In this document: positions 52,563 to 64,000 of the stretch, one piece after another
Position numbering within the stretch: the stretch's first letter is position 1
Layout: each line of letters begins with the position of its first letter
Assembly (NCBI GenBank): GCA_963995525.1
Contig: OZ023207.1
Coordinates: 27,436,776-27,500,775, forward strand
DNA from: Escarpia spicata
Lineage: Eukaryota > Annelida > Polychaeta > Sabellida > Siboglinidae
Length of the DNA: 64,000 bases
Direction: 5' to 3'
Position numbers and translations under genes: made by a program
The notes under the pieces: generated by a model
Told to the model about the DNA's origin: nothing
The model's database searches: none
The model's input: only the letters and a program-made list of their open reading frames with translations

Positions 52563-54795
52563 GCACGCACGCACGCACGCACGCACGCATACACACACAC
52601 TTGCAATCATACATACGTACATGCATGCACACTTGCATAACAGTGAGAGTTTCAGTTGAGGAGTCATTTATATTGAGCTGGAAATTCTGTCGCCTCTAGC
52701 GAGCCTGATATCGAGGAAAAACGTTACCATTGATTGAAACTCAACGCAACGCACAGTACGATATATGTACCTTGTGGAACAGCTGCAATATTAATTTCTC
52801 TGACTCGGAATGAAACGTGGTTTAAGGTATGGTTTTAAGATATGCATTTTTGTTAATATTCCATGGGCAAAAACCGTTAACTGCACGCCCCTGGGGCTCA
52901 CAAAAACCTCCATCTGCAACACCCCTTGTAGACATATTGGGGGCAAGACATAACTATCCAGCCCCCGGTATCGACTTTTGCTTTTCTGCTTTGTTCATCA
53001 TTTAGCGTGTCTGGGGCAGATTTTCTAACCTGGTGGAGCCGATCTCTCTCAAGGCGGCTATTTTACTCATAGCTGGAACATGATTTGTGGGGGTCGGGAC
53101 ATGTCCACACACTCGTGGACCCTGCACCCGCACATATTGGGCTGATGCTACTCCGCCAAGTTTTTTCGTAGCTGGACCACTAGATCCCATGCAGGTTTGG
53201 CCTGGGGCCGCAAGGTGTCTAGTTACCATATGGTATCCAAAGAGGCACTGTATGAGTCTAGATTGAGGAGAGGCTATATACCAGAAGGAAACACTTACGC
53301 ACTCGGCTGTCTTTTCACCTGAGATGAGGCTATCTGGCGGCTGAAGCTGAAAGCGGGACACCAGAAACAAGCTGCTAACCACTACCCTACGTTACAGCAC
53401 TAGGCGCACCACCTAACCCCTGTGACAGAATTACACAACACGCCAATGTCCAATCACAGTCGATATACGGTGCTGTTTACGTCCACCTCGGCAGCCGCAC
53501 TTGGTAGGAAATATCGCTGCAATGCCGATTTCACGTTACATTGTCCACGTACTTGCGTGAATTTTTAGAATGTCTGCCTTGGACCAGTTGACAAATAGTG
53601 TAGATGTAGACGGCGTTGTCATAATCTGTCATGTTGAGCCACTTGACAGTGTCACTGAAGCGTGACGGCCGATCTGCCGGCTCGTTGGGTACGTCACTGT
53701 TTCTGGTTGTCGTCAAGCTTGACTGATCACCAGTTCAGCAATGCAATGTCATAAAACTATTAAAACAGGCGCAACCACGTGACGTTAATTTATTGGAATG
53801 TATGTGAAAAACTTCCTTTGTTTCCAGTTTTCTTCATTAACTCAGTAGTAAATTATTGTATGTCTAAATAGTCTCGTATATCAATAGTATATTAATGTAT
53901 CGGATGGATTTTTGTCCAGTTTTGTCTAAATACTCTCCTACATCAATAGTATATTAATGTAGTGGATTAACTTTTTTTCCTGTTTTGGAAACAATTATTC
54001 GTCGAAGTGGGCTGGGCATGTGTAGTGAATGGAAGGAGAACGGCTGGCAAATAAATCAGATGCCTGGAGAATGGAGCGGAAATAAAGGCGAGGAAGATCT
54101 AGACTGCTATGGAAGGGCTGTGTAAAGAGAGACTTGGAAGGATTTGCACAACAGTGTACAACGAGAGCGAAGATTGAGGGGAATGAAGACAGTTGGTGGA
54201 GAGAGCAGTGCAAGAGAAGTGAAAGAAAAGAATAATAAAAACGTATAACTGAAATCATGAAACGGAATCCAGGCCAGCAGTAGCCCTGACAACAGGGAAA
54301 CAAGAGGATTACAACCATAACTATTAAACATGCTATTGTGATTGTTTTAGGGTCCTTACGCCAACATTTTGCAATTTTATCAATTAAATTAATTAATACG
54401 ACGGACAACTATATATGTCTTAAATATATTATTGTATGCAAATGATAGAGACGGTTGCCTTATAATCACGGTTTGAGAGACAAAATAAATGATATTTATT
54501 AATTGTCCCCTTTTTTATATCGGTCCCCTAAGTGGCAGTACACTCGCATACACGAGAATATTAAAAACACATATACATATTTTTTTTATTACGCATTGCA
54601 TGCGAACCACAGGAAACACGAAACGTTCACGACTAGTGACACAATTACTGATATTTAATATCCATCACTTTGTGTATGTGATGGAACGCCCAGTATGACT
54701 ATTCAACTGATGCTCTAAGTAATGTGGTTGTGTCTGGTAGAGTTTAGTAACCAATTGTTACATCTACATCAAAATATTCGCGATCAACACAAAAC
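51650..54795 (+). repeat. 3.1-kb tandem array, unit 2 (3146 bp)
   Basis: It shares with unit 3 the AACGAA codon pair in the RT motif (51928), the long TA run (52537-52560) and GTAGACATATTG (52927). It shares with unit 1 the downstream bases GACTGCTATGG (54102) and CATACACGAG (54548). Confidence 0.97.
51700..52275 (+). pseudogene. Penelope-like RT fragment, unit 2
   Basis: Same fragment as in unit 1, but the active-site line is YLNEIFG: the first catalytic Asp has become Asn and the second is Glu. It cannot be catalytic. It also carries Tyr for His in SNWYLQ. Confidence 0.85.
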
Positions 54796-55553
54796 AGTTT
54801 TGTTGACAGTATTACCGAAACGGACATATGTAAACGCAATACCCATTGAAGTTTAACGATTTTGACCGCTCAGACGCTGAGATTTTAGAACTACTTAAAA
54901 TTCCCTTAGAACACAACGACTTTTTATTCAGATCAAACTGGTACCTTCAAAGTTTCGGCATTGCAATGGGGAAACGATTTGCCCCCAACACTGCCAATCT
55001 TTTTAAGGCTGAGTGGGAGAAACACATACCAAGGAAACGCAACAAATTACCATTAATCTATGTACGATACTTGAACGAAATCTTTGGAATCTGGACACAT
55101 GGGAATGATGAATTCCGAGTTTTCTTGGACACAAAATAGCCATCACAATTGCGTAAATTGAACGTAAGTTACGAGTAAACACTCAATAGATTTCTTGTAC
55201 ACTACGAATTTTAAAGACGAACGCTTTATTTCGACGGGACATCCTGACAGCAAGGTTTACTTTAAACCAACAGATACACATCAACTACTACAAAGCCTCG
55301 TTCCATCGGAAACATACCTTCTTTGCTATCCTCAAGTCGCAATTATTTCGATTTCACAGGATTGTCAACAATAAATCAGATTTTGAGGAAGCATACATGC
55401 ATACATGCATGCATGCATACACACAAATACACACACACACAAACACACACACACACACACACACACACTTAAACACACACATACACACACACACACACAC
55501 ACACATACAAACATACACGTACACCCATTCACACACCCATACACCCATACACC

Positions 55554-55618
<65 letters not shown>

Positions 55619-55654
55619 ACATACATACACTCACATTCATACATGCATACACAC

Positions 55655-55708
<54 letters not shown>

Positions 55709-57937
55709 GCACGCACGCACGCACGCACGCATACACACACACTTGCAATCATACATACGTACATGCATGCACACTTGCATAACAGTGAGAGTTTCAGTTG
55801 AGGAGTCATTTATATTGAGCTGGAAATTCTGTCGCCTCTAGCGAGCCTGATATCGAGGAAAAACGTTACCATTGATTGAAACTCAACGCAACGCACAGTA
55901 CGATATATGTACCTTGTGGAACAGCTGCAATATTAATTTCTCTGACTCGGAATGAAACGTGGTTTAAGGTATGGTTTTAAGATATGCATTTTTGTTAATA
56001 TTCCATGGGCAAAAACCGTTAACTGCACGCCCCTGGGGCTCACAAAAACCTCCATCTGCAACACCCCTTGTAGACATATTGGGGGCAAGACATAACTATC
56101 CAGCCCCCGGTATCGACTTTTGCTTTTCTGCTTTGTTCATCATTTAGCGTGTCTGGGGCAGATTTTCTAACCTGGTGGAGCCGATCTCTCTCAAGGCGGC
56201 TATTTTACTCATAGCTGGAACATGATTTGTGGGGGTCGGGACATGTCCACACACTCGTGGACCCTGCACCCGCACATATTGGGCTGATGCTACTCCGCCA
56301 AGTTTTTTCGTAGCTGGACCACTAGATCCCATGCAGGTTTGGCCTGGGGCCGCAAGGTGTCTAGTTACCATATGGTATCCAAAGAGGCACTGTATGAGTC
56401 TAGATTGAGGAGAGGCTATATACCAGAAGGAAACACTTACGCACTCGGCTGTCTTTTCACCTGAGATGAGGTTATCTGGCGGCTGAAGCTGAAAGCGGGA
56501 CACCAGAAACAAGCTGCTAACCACTACCCTACGTTACAGCACTAGGCGCACCACCTAACCCCTGTGACAGAATTACACAACACGCCAATGTCCAATCACA
56601 GTCGATATACGGTGCTGTTTACGTCCACCTCGGCAGCCGCACTTGGTAGGAAATATCGCTGCAATGCCGATTTCACGTTACATTGTCCACGTACTTGCGT
56701 GAATTTTTAGAATGTCTGCCTTGGACCAGTTGACAAATAGTGTAGATGTAGACGGCGTTGTCATAATCTGTCATGTTGAGCCACTTGACAGTGTCACTGA
56801 AGCGTGACGGCCGATCTGCCGGCTCGTTGGGTACGTCACTGTTTCTGGTTGTCGTCAAGCTTGACTGATCACCAGTTCAGCAATGCAATGTCATAAAACT
56901 ATTAAAACAGGCGCAACCACGTGACGTTAATTTATTGGAATGTATGTGAAAAACTTCCTTTGTTTCCAGTTTTCTTCATTAACTCAGTAGTAAATTATTG
57001 TATGTCTAAATAGTCTCGTATATCAATAGTATATTAATGTATCGGATGGATTTTTGTCCAGTTTTGTCTAAATACTCTCCTACATCAATAGTATATTAAT
57101 GTAGTGGATTAACTTTTTTTCCTGTTTTGGAAACAATTATTCGTCGAAGTGGGCTGGGCATGTGTAGTGAATGGAAGGAGAACGGCTGGCAAATAAATCA
57201 GATGCCTGGAGAATGGAGCGGAAATAAAGGCGAGGAAGATCTAGACTGCAATGGAAGGGCTGTGTAAAGAGAGACTTGGAAGGATTTGCACAACAGTGTA
57301 CAACGAGAGCGAAGATTGAGGGGAATGAAGACAGTTGGTGGAGAGAGCAGTGCAAGATAAGTGAAAGAAAAGAATAATAAAAACGTATAACTGAAATCAT
57401 GAAACGGAATCCAGGCCAGCATTAGCCCTGACAACAGGGAAACAAGAGGATTACAACCATAACTATTAAACATGCTATTGTGATTGTTTTAGGGTCCTTA
57501 CGCCAACATTTTGCAATTTTATCAATTAAATTAATTAATACGACGGACAACTATATATGTCTTAAATATATTATTGTATGCAAATGATAGAGACGGTTGC
57601 CTTATAATCACGGTTTGAGAGACAAAATAAATGATATTTATTAATTGTCCCCTTTTTTATATCGGTCCCCTAAGTGGCAGTACACTCGCATACACTAGAA
57701 TATTAAAAACACATATACATATTTTTTTTATTACGCATTGCATGCGAACCACAGGAAACACGAAACGTTCACGACTAGTGACGCAATTACTGATATTTAA
57801 TATCCATCACTTTGTGTATGTGATGGAACGCCCAGTATGACTATTCAACTGATGCTCTAAGTAATGTGGTTGTGTCTGGTAGAGTTTAGTAACCAATTGT
57901 TACATCTACATCAAAATATTCGCGATCAACACAAAAC
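54796..57937 (+). repeat. 3.1-kb tandem array, unit 3 (3142 bp), mosaic
   Basis: The left part up to at least 56080 is like unit 2 (YLNE codon, GTAGACATATTG, long TA run). The right part from about 57249 is like units 4 and 5 (GACTGCAATGG, AGATAAGTG, CATTAGCCC, CATACACTAG). The switch lies between those points. It has one private base (GAGGTTATC, 56468). Confidence 0.96.
54846..55420 (+). pseudogene. Penelope-like RT fragment, unit 3
   Basis: Identical at the protein level to the unit 2 fragment, with YLNEIFG. Confidence 0.85.
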
Positions 57938-58605
57938 AGTTTTGTTGACAGTATTACCGAAACGGACATATGTAAACGCAATACCCATTGAAGTTTAACG
58001 ATTTTGACCGCTCAGACGCTGAGATTTTAGAACTACTTAAAATTCCCTTAGAACACAACGACTTTTTATTCAGATCAAACTGGTACCTTCAAAGTTTCGG
58101 CATTGCAATGGGGAAACGATTTGCCCCCAACACTGCCAATCTTTTTAAGGCTGAGTGGGAGAAACACATACCAAGGAAACGCAACAAATTACCATTAATC
58201 TATGTACGATACTTGGACGAAATCTTTGGAATCTGGACACATGGGAATGATGAATTCCGAGTTTTCTTGGACACAAAATAGCCATCACAATTGCGTAAAT
58301 TGAACGTAAGTTACGAGTAAACACTCAATAGATTTCTTGTACACTACGAATTTTAAAGACGAACGCTTTATTTCGACGGGACATCCTGACAGCAAGGTTT
58401 ACTTTAAACCAACAGATACACATCAACTACTACAAAGCCTCGTTCCATCCGAAACATACCTTCTTTGCTATCCTCAAGTCGCAATTATTTCGATTTCACA
58501 GGATTGTCAACAATAAATCAGATTTTGAGGAAGCATACATGCATACATGCATGCATGCATACACACAAATACACACACACACACAAACACACACACACAC
58601 TTAAA

Positions 58606-58645
<40 letters not shown>

Positions 58646-58705
58646 AACATACACGTACACCCATTCACACACCCATACACCTATACACCCATACACCCAT
58701 ACACC

Positions 58706-58795
<90 letters not shown>

Positions 58796-61083
58796 TACAC
58801 TCACATTCATACATGCATACACACATACATACATACATATATATATATATGCACGCACGCACGCAGGCACGCACGCATACACACACACTTGCAATCATAC
58901 ATACGTACATGCATGCACACTTGCATAACAGTGAGAGTTTCAGTTGAGGAGTCATTTATATTGAGCTGGAAATTCTGTCGCCTCTAGCGAGCCTGATATC
59001 GAGGAAAAACGTTACCATTGATTGAAACTCAACGCAACGCACAGTACGATATATGTACCTTGTGGAACAGCTGCAATATTAATTTCTCTGACTCGGAATG
59101 AAACGTGGTTTAAGGTATGGTTTTAAGATATGCATTTTTGTTAATATTCCATGGGCAAAAACCGTTAACTGCACGCCCCTGGGGCTCACAAAAACCTCCA
59201 TCTGCAACACCCCTTGTAGAAATATTGGGGGCAAGACATAACTATCCAGCCCCCGGTATCGACTTTTGCTTTTCTGCTTTGTTCATCATTTAGCGTGTCT
59301 GGGGCAGATTTTCTAACCTGGTGGAGCCGATCTCTCTCAAGGCGGCTATTTTACTCATAGCTGGAACATGATTTGTGGGGGTCGGGACATGTCCACACAC
59401 TCGTGGACCCTGCACCCGCACATATTGGGCTGATGCTACTCCGCCAAGTTTTTTCGTAGCTGGACCACTAGATCCCATGCAGGTTTGGCCTGGGGCCGCA
59501 AGGTGTCTAGTTACCATATGGTATCCAAAGAGGCACTGTATGAGTCTAGATTGAGGAGAGGCTATATACCAGAAGGAAACACTTACGCACTCGGCTGTCT
59601 TTTCACCTGAGATGAGGCTATCTGGCGGCTGAAGCTGAAAGCGGGACACCAGAAACAAGCTGCTAACCACTACCCTACGTTACAGCACTAGGCGCACCAC
59701 CTAACCCCTGTGACAGAATTACACAACACGCCAATGTCCAATCACAGTCGATATACGGTGCTGTTTACGTCCACCTCGGCAGCCGCACTTGGTAGGAAAT
59801 ATCGCTGCAATGCCGATTTCACGTTACATTGTCCACGTACTTGCGTGAATTTTTAGAATGTCTGCCTTGGACCAGTTGACAAATAGTGTAGATGTAGACG
59901 GCGTTGTCATAATCTGTCATGTTGAGCCACTTGACAGTGTCACTGAAGCGTGACGGCCGATCTGCCGGCTCGTTGGGTACGTCACTGTTTCTGGTTGTCG
60001 TCAAGCTTGACTGATCACCAGTTCAGCAATGCAATGTCATAAAACTATTAAAACAGGCGCAACCACGTGACGTTAATTTATTGGAATGTATGTGAAAAAC
60101 TTCCTTTGTTTCCAGTTTTCTTCATTAACTCAGTAGTAAATTATTGTATGTCTAAATAGTCTCGTATATCAATAGTATATTAATGTATCGGATGGATTTT
60201 TGTCCAGTTTTGTCTAAATACTCTCCTACATCAATAGTATATTAATGTAGGGGATTAACTTTTTTTCCTGTTTTGGAAACAATTATTCGTCGAAGTGGGC
60301 TGGGCATGTGTAGTGAATGGAAGGAGAACGGCTGGCAAATAAATCAGATGCCTGGAGAATGGAGCGGAAATAAAGGCGAGGAAGATCTAGACTGCAATGG
60401 AAGGGCTGTGTAAAGAGAGACTTGGAAGGATTTGCACAACAGTGTACAACGAGAACGAAGATTGAGGGGAATGAAGACAGTTGGTGGAGAGAGCAGTGCA
60501 AGATAAGTGAAAGAAAAGAATAATAAAAACGTATAACTGAAATCATGAAACGGAATCCAGGCCAGCATTAGCCCTGACAACAGGGAAACAAGAGGATTAC
60601 AACCATAACTATTAAACATGCTATTGTGATTGTTTTAGGGTCCTTACGCCAACATTTTGCAATTTTATCAATTAAATTAATTAATACGACGGACAACTAT
60701 ATATGTCTTAAATATATTATTGTATGCAAATGATAGAGACGGTTGCCTTATAATCACGGTTTGAGAGACAAAATAAATGATATTTATTAATTGTCCCCTT
60801 TTTTATATCGGTCCCCTAAGTGGCAGTACACTCGCATACACTAGAATATTAAAAACACATATACATATTTTTTTTATTACGCATTGCATGCGAACCACAG
60901 GAAACACGAAACGTTCACGACTAGTGACGCAATTACTGATATTTAATATCCATCACTTTGTGTATGTGATGGAACGCCCAGTATGACTATTCAACTGATG
61001 CTCTAAGTAATGTGGTTGTGTCTGGTAGAGTTTAGTAACCAATTGTTACATCTACATCAAAATATTCGCGATCAACACAAAAC
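57938..61083 (+). repeat. 3.1-kb tandem array, unit 4 (3146 bp)
   Basis: Almost the same as unit 5. Shared features are YLDEIFG, CCATCCG (58444), the CACGCAGGCACG phrase in the microsatellite, GTAGGGGATTAAC (60247) and CATACACTAG. It has an extra CACCTATACAC phrase near 58676 and a private base in AACGAAGATTG (60453). Confidence 0.97.
57988..58560 (+). pseudogene. Penelope-like RT fragment, unit 4
   Basis: As in unit 1 but with Tyr in SNWYLQ and Glu in NDEFRV. The active-site line is YLDE. Confidence 0.85.
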
Positions 61084-61751
61084 AGTTTTGTTGACAGTAT
61101 TACCGAAACGGACATATGTAAACGCAATACCCATTGAAGTTTAACGATTTTGACCGCTCAGACGCTGAGATTTTAGAACTACTTAAAATTCCCTTAGAAC
61201 ACAACGACTTTTTATTCAGATCAAACTGGTACCTTCAAAGTTTCGGCATTGCAATGGGGAAACGATTTGCCCCCAACACTGCCAATCTTTTTAAGGCTGA
61301 GTGGGAGAAACACATACCAAGGAAACGCAACAAATTACCATTAATCTATGTACGATACTTGGACGAAATCTTTGGAATCTGGACACATGGGAATGATGAA
61401 TTCCGAGTTTTCTTGGACACAAAATAGCCATCACAATTGCGTAAATTGAACGTAAGTTACGAGTAAACACTCAATAGATTTCTTGTACACTACGAATTTT
61501 AAAGACGAACGCTTTATTTCGACGGGACATCCTGACAGCAAGGTTTACTTTAAACCAACAGATACACATCAACTACTACAAAGCCTCGTTCCATCCGAAA
61601 CATACCTTCTTTGCTATCCTCAAGTCGCAATTATTTCGATTTCACAGGATTGTCAACAATAAATCAGATTTTGAGGAAGCATACATGCATACATGCATGC
61701 ATGCATACACACAAATACACACACACACACAAACACACACACACACTTAAA

Positions 61752-61791
<40 letters not shown>

Positions 61792-61843
61792 AACATATAC
61801 GTACACCCATTCACACACCCATACACCCATACACCCATACACC

Positions 61844-61941
<98 letters not shown>

Positions 61942-64000
61942 TACACTCACATTCATACATGCATACACACATACATACATACATATATATATATATGCAC
62001 GCACGCACGCAGGCACGCACGCATACACACACACTTGCAATCATACATACGTACATGCATGCACACTTGCATAACAGTGAGAGTTTCAGTTGAGGAGTCA
62101 TTTATATTGAGCTGGAAATTCTGTCGCCTCTAGCGAGCCTGATATCGAGGAAAAACGTTACCATTGATTGAAACTCAACGCAACGCACAGTACGATATAT
62201 GTACCTTGTGGAACAGCTGCAATATTAATTTCTCTGACTCGGAATGAAACGTGGTTTAAGGTATGGTTTTAAGATATGCATTTTTGTTAATATTCCATGG
62301 GCAAAAACCGTTAACTGCACGCCCCTGGGGCTCACAAAAACCTCCATCTGCAACACCCCTTGTAGAAATATTGGGGGCAAGACATAACTATCCAGCCCCC
62401 GGTATCGACTTTTGCTTTTCTGCTTTGTTCATCATTTAGCGTGTCTGGGGCAGATTTTCTAACCTGGTGGAGCCGATCTCTCTCAAGGCGGCTATTTTAC
62501 TCATAGCTGGAACATGATTTGTGGGGGTCGGGACATGTCCACACACTCGTGGACCCTGCACCCGCACATATTGGGCTGATGCTACTCCGCCAAGTTTTTT
62601 CGTAGCTGGACCACTAGATCCCATGCAGGTTTGGCCTGGGGCCGCAAGGTGTCTAGTTACCATATGGTATCCAAAGAGGCACTGTATGAGTCTAGATTGA
62701 GGAGAGGCTATATACCAGAAGGAAACACTTACGCACTCGGCTGTCTTTTCACCTGAGATGAGGCTATCTGGCGGCTGAAGCTGAAAGCGGGACACCAGAA
62801 ACAAGCTGCTAACCACTACCCTACGTTACAGCACTAGGCGCACCACCTAACCCCTGTGACAGAATTACACAACACGCCAATGTCCAATCACAGTCGATAT
62901 ACGGTGCTGTTTACGTCCACCTCGGCAGCCGCACTTGGTAGGAAATATCGCTGCAATGCCGATTTCACGTTACATTGTCCACGTACTTGCGTGAATTTTT
63001 AGAATGTCTGCCTTGGACCAGTTGACAAATAGTGTAGATGTAGACGGCGTTGTCATAATCTGTCATGTTGAGCCACTTGACAGTGTCACTGAAGCGTGAC
63101 GGCCGATCTGCCGGCTCGTTGGGTACGTCACTGTTTCTGGTTGTCGTCAAGCTTGACTGATCACCAGTTCAGCAATGCAATGTCATAAAACTATTAAAAC
63201 AGGCGCAACCACGTGACGTTAATTTATTGGAATGTATGTGAAAAACTTCCTTTGTTTCCAGTTTTCTTCATTAACTCAGTAGTAAATTATTGTATGTCTA
63301 AATAGTCTCGTATATCAATAGTATATTAATGTATCGGATGGATTTTTGTCCAGTTTTGTCTAAATACTCTCCTACATCAATAGTATATTAATGTAGGGGA
63401 TTAACTTTTTTTCCTGTTTTGGAAACAATTATTCGTCGAAGTGGGCTGGGCATGTGTAGTGAATGGAAGGAGAACGGCTGGCAAATAAATCAGATGCCTG
63501 GAGAATGGAGCGGAAATAAAGGCGAGGAAGATCTAGACTGCAATGGAAGGGCTGTGTAAAGAGAGACTTGGAAGGATTTGCACAACAGTGTACAACGAGA
63601 GCGAAGATTGAGGGGAATGAAGACAGTTGGTGGAGAGAGCAGTGCAAGATAAGTGAAAGAAAAGAATAATAAAAACGTATAACTGAAATCATGAAACGGA
63701 ATCCAGGCCAGCATTAGCCCTGACAACAGGGAAACAAGAGGATTACAACCATAACTATTAAACATGCTATTGTGATTGTTTTAGGGTCCTTACGCCAACA
63801 TTTTGCAATTTTATCAATTAAATTAATTAATACGACGGACAACTATATATGTCTTAAATATATTATTGTATGCAAATGATAGAGACGGTTGCCTTATAAT
63901 CACGGTTTGAGAGACAAAATAAATTATATTTATTAATTGTCCCCTTTTTTATATCGGTCCCCTAAGTGGCAGTACACTCGCATACACTAGAATATTAAAA
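61084..64000 (+). repeat. 3.1-kb tandem array, unit 5, cut by the window end
   Basis: 2917 bp are seen and the rest is outside. It has the longest pure CA run (about 61848-61937). The array must continue, or end, beyond the window. Confidence 0.97.
61134..61710 (+). pseudogene. Penelope-like RT fragment, unit 5
   Basis: Identical at the protein level to the unit 4 fragment. Confidence 0.85.

Overview
This is invertebrate animal nuclear DNA. It is AT-rich, gene-poor and full of decayed mobile elements. The evidence is several clades of non-LTR retrotransposon, Penelope-like reverse transcriptase fragments, a short Ty3/gypsy element with a perfect target-site duplication, long CA/TA/GT microsatellites, and coding pieces that only make sense as GT-AG spliced exons. 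No bacterial operons, Shine-Dalgarno sites or CRISPR arrays are present. The element mix would suit a mollusc, another lophotrochozoan or an invertebrate deuterostome; I cannot name the species.

Layout. 1-4.5 kb: two broken LINEs in tandem, plus strand. 7.0-9.0 kb: a Ty3/gypsy element on the minus strand, with LTRs, PBS, PPT and TSD still visible but most of pol deleted. 11.2-15.6 kb: a nearly perfect 2190-bp tandem duplication. 17-23 kb: LINE relics, two dispersed repeat families, a transposase-like scrap and a CpG-rich block of unknown origin. 23.2-24.0 kb: two phase-compatible exons of a possible small secreted protein. 25-34.9 kb: a THAP-domain relic, one candidate exon and four or more minus-strand LINE relics. 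34.9-36.0 kb: a compact CpG-rich block with repeated motifs, a 73-nt tRNA-like element, a TATA box, an intact NADAR-domain gene and the start of a P-loop ATPase; it looks like part of a DNA virus-like or Polinton-like element. 36.0-38.8 kb: the 5' half of a LINE (ORF1p plus endonuclease). 39.0-41.7 kb: a four-exon minus-strand gene whose last exon carries fourteen 81-bp (27-residue) repeats. Its reading frame has no start codon inside that exon, so a plain ORF search misses it. 42-46.9 kb: an L2-like and an RTE-like LINE. 47.6-48.1 kb: one exon of a conserved animal protein with a single in-frame stop. 48.5 kb to the end: a tandem array of at least five 3.13-3.15-kb units, each a mosaic of Penelope RT fragment, microsatellite, RTE-leader-like sequence and a LINE C-terminal relic.

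The genes do not form a pathway. The main host-gene candidate is the repeat-bearing four-exon gene; its introns keep phase across three junctions. The NADAR gene is the only other intact-looking protein gene, and its neighbours suggest viral or transposon origin. The large array shows patchwork between units, as expected from unequal crossing-over or gene conversion. All calls come from reading the sequence; no database or folding program was run.
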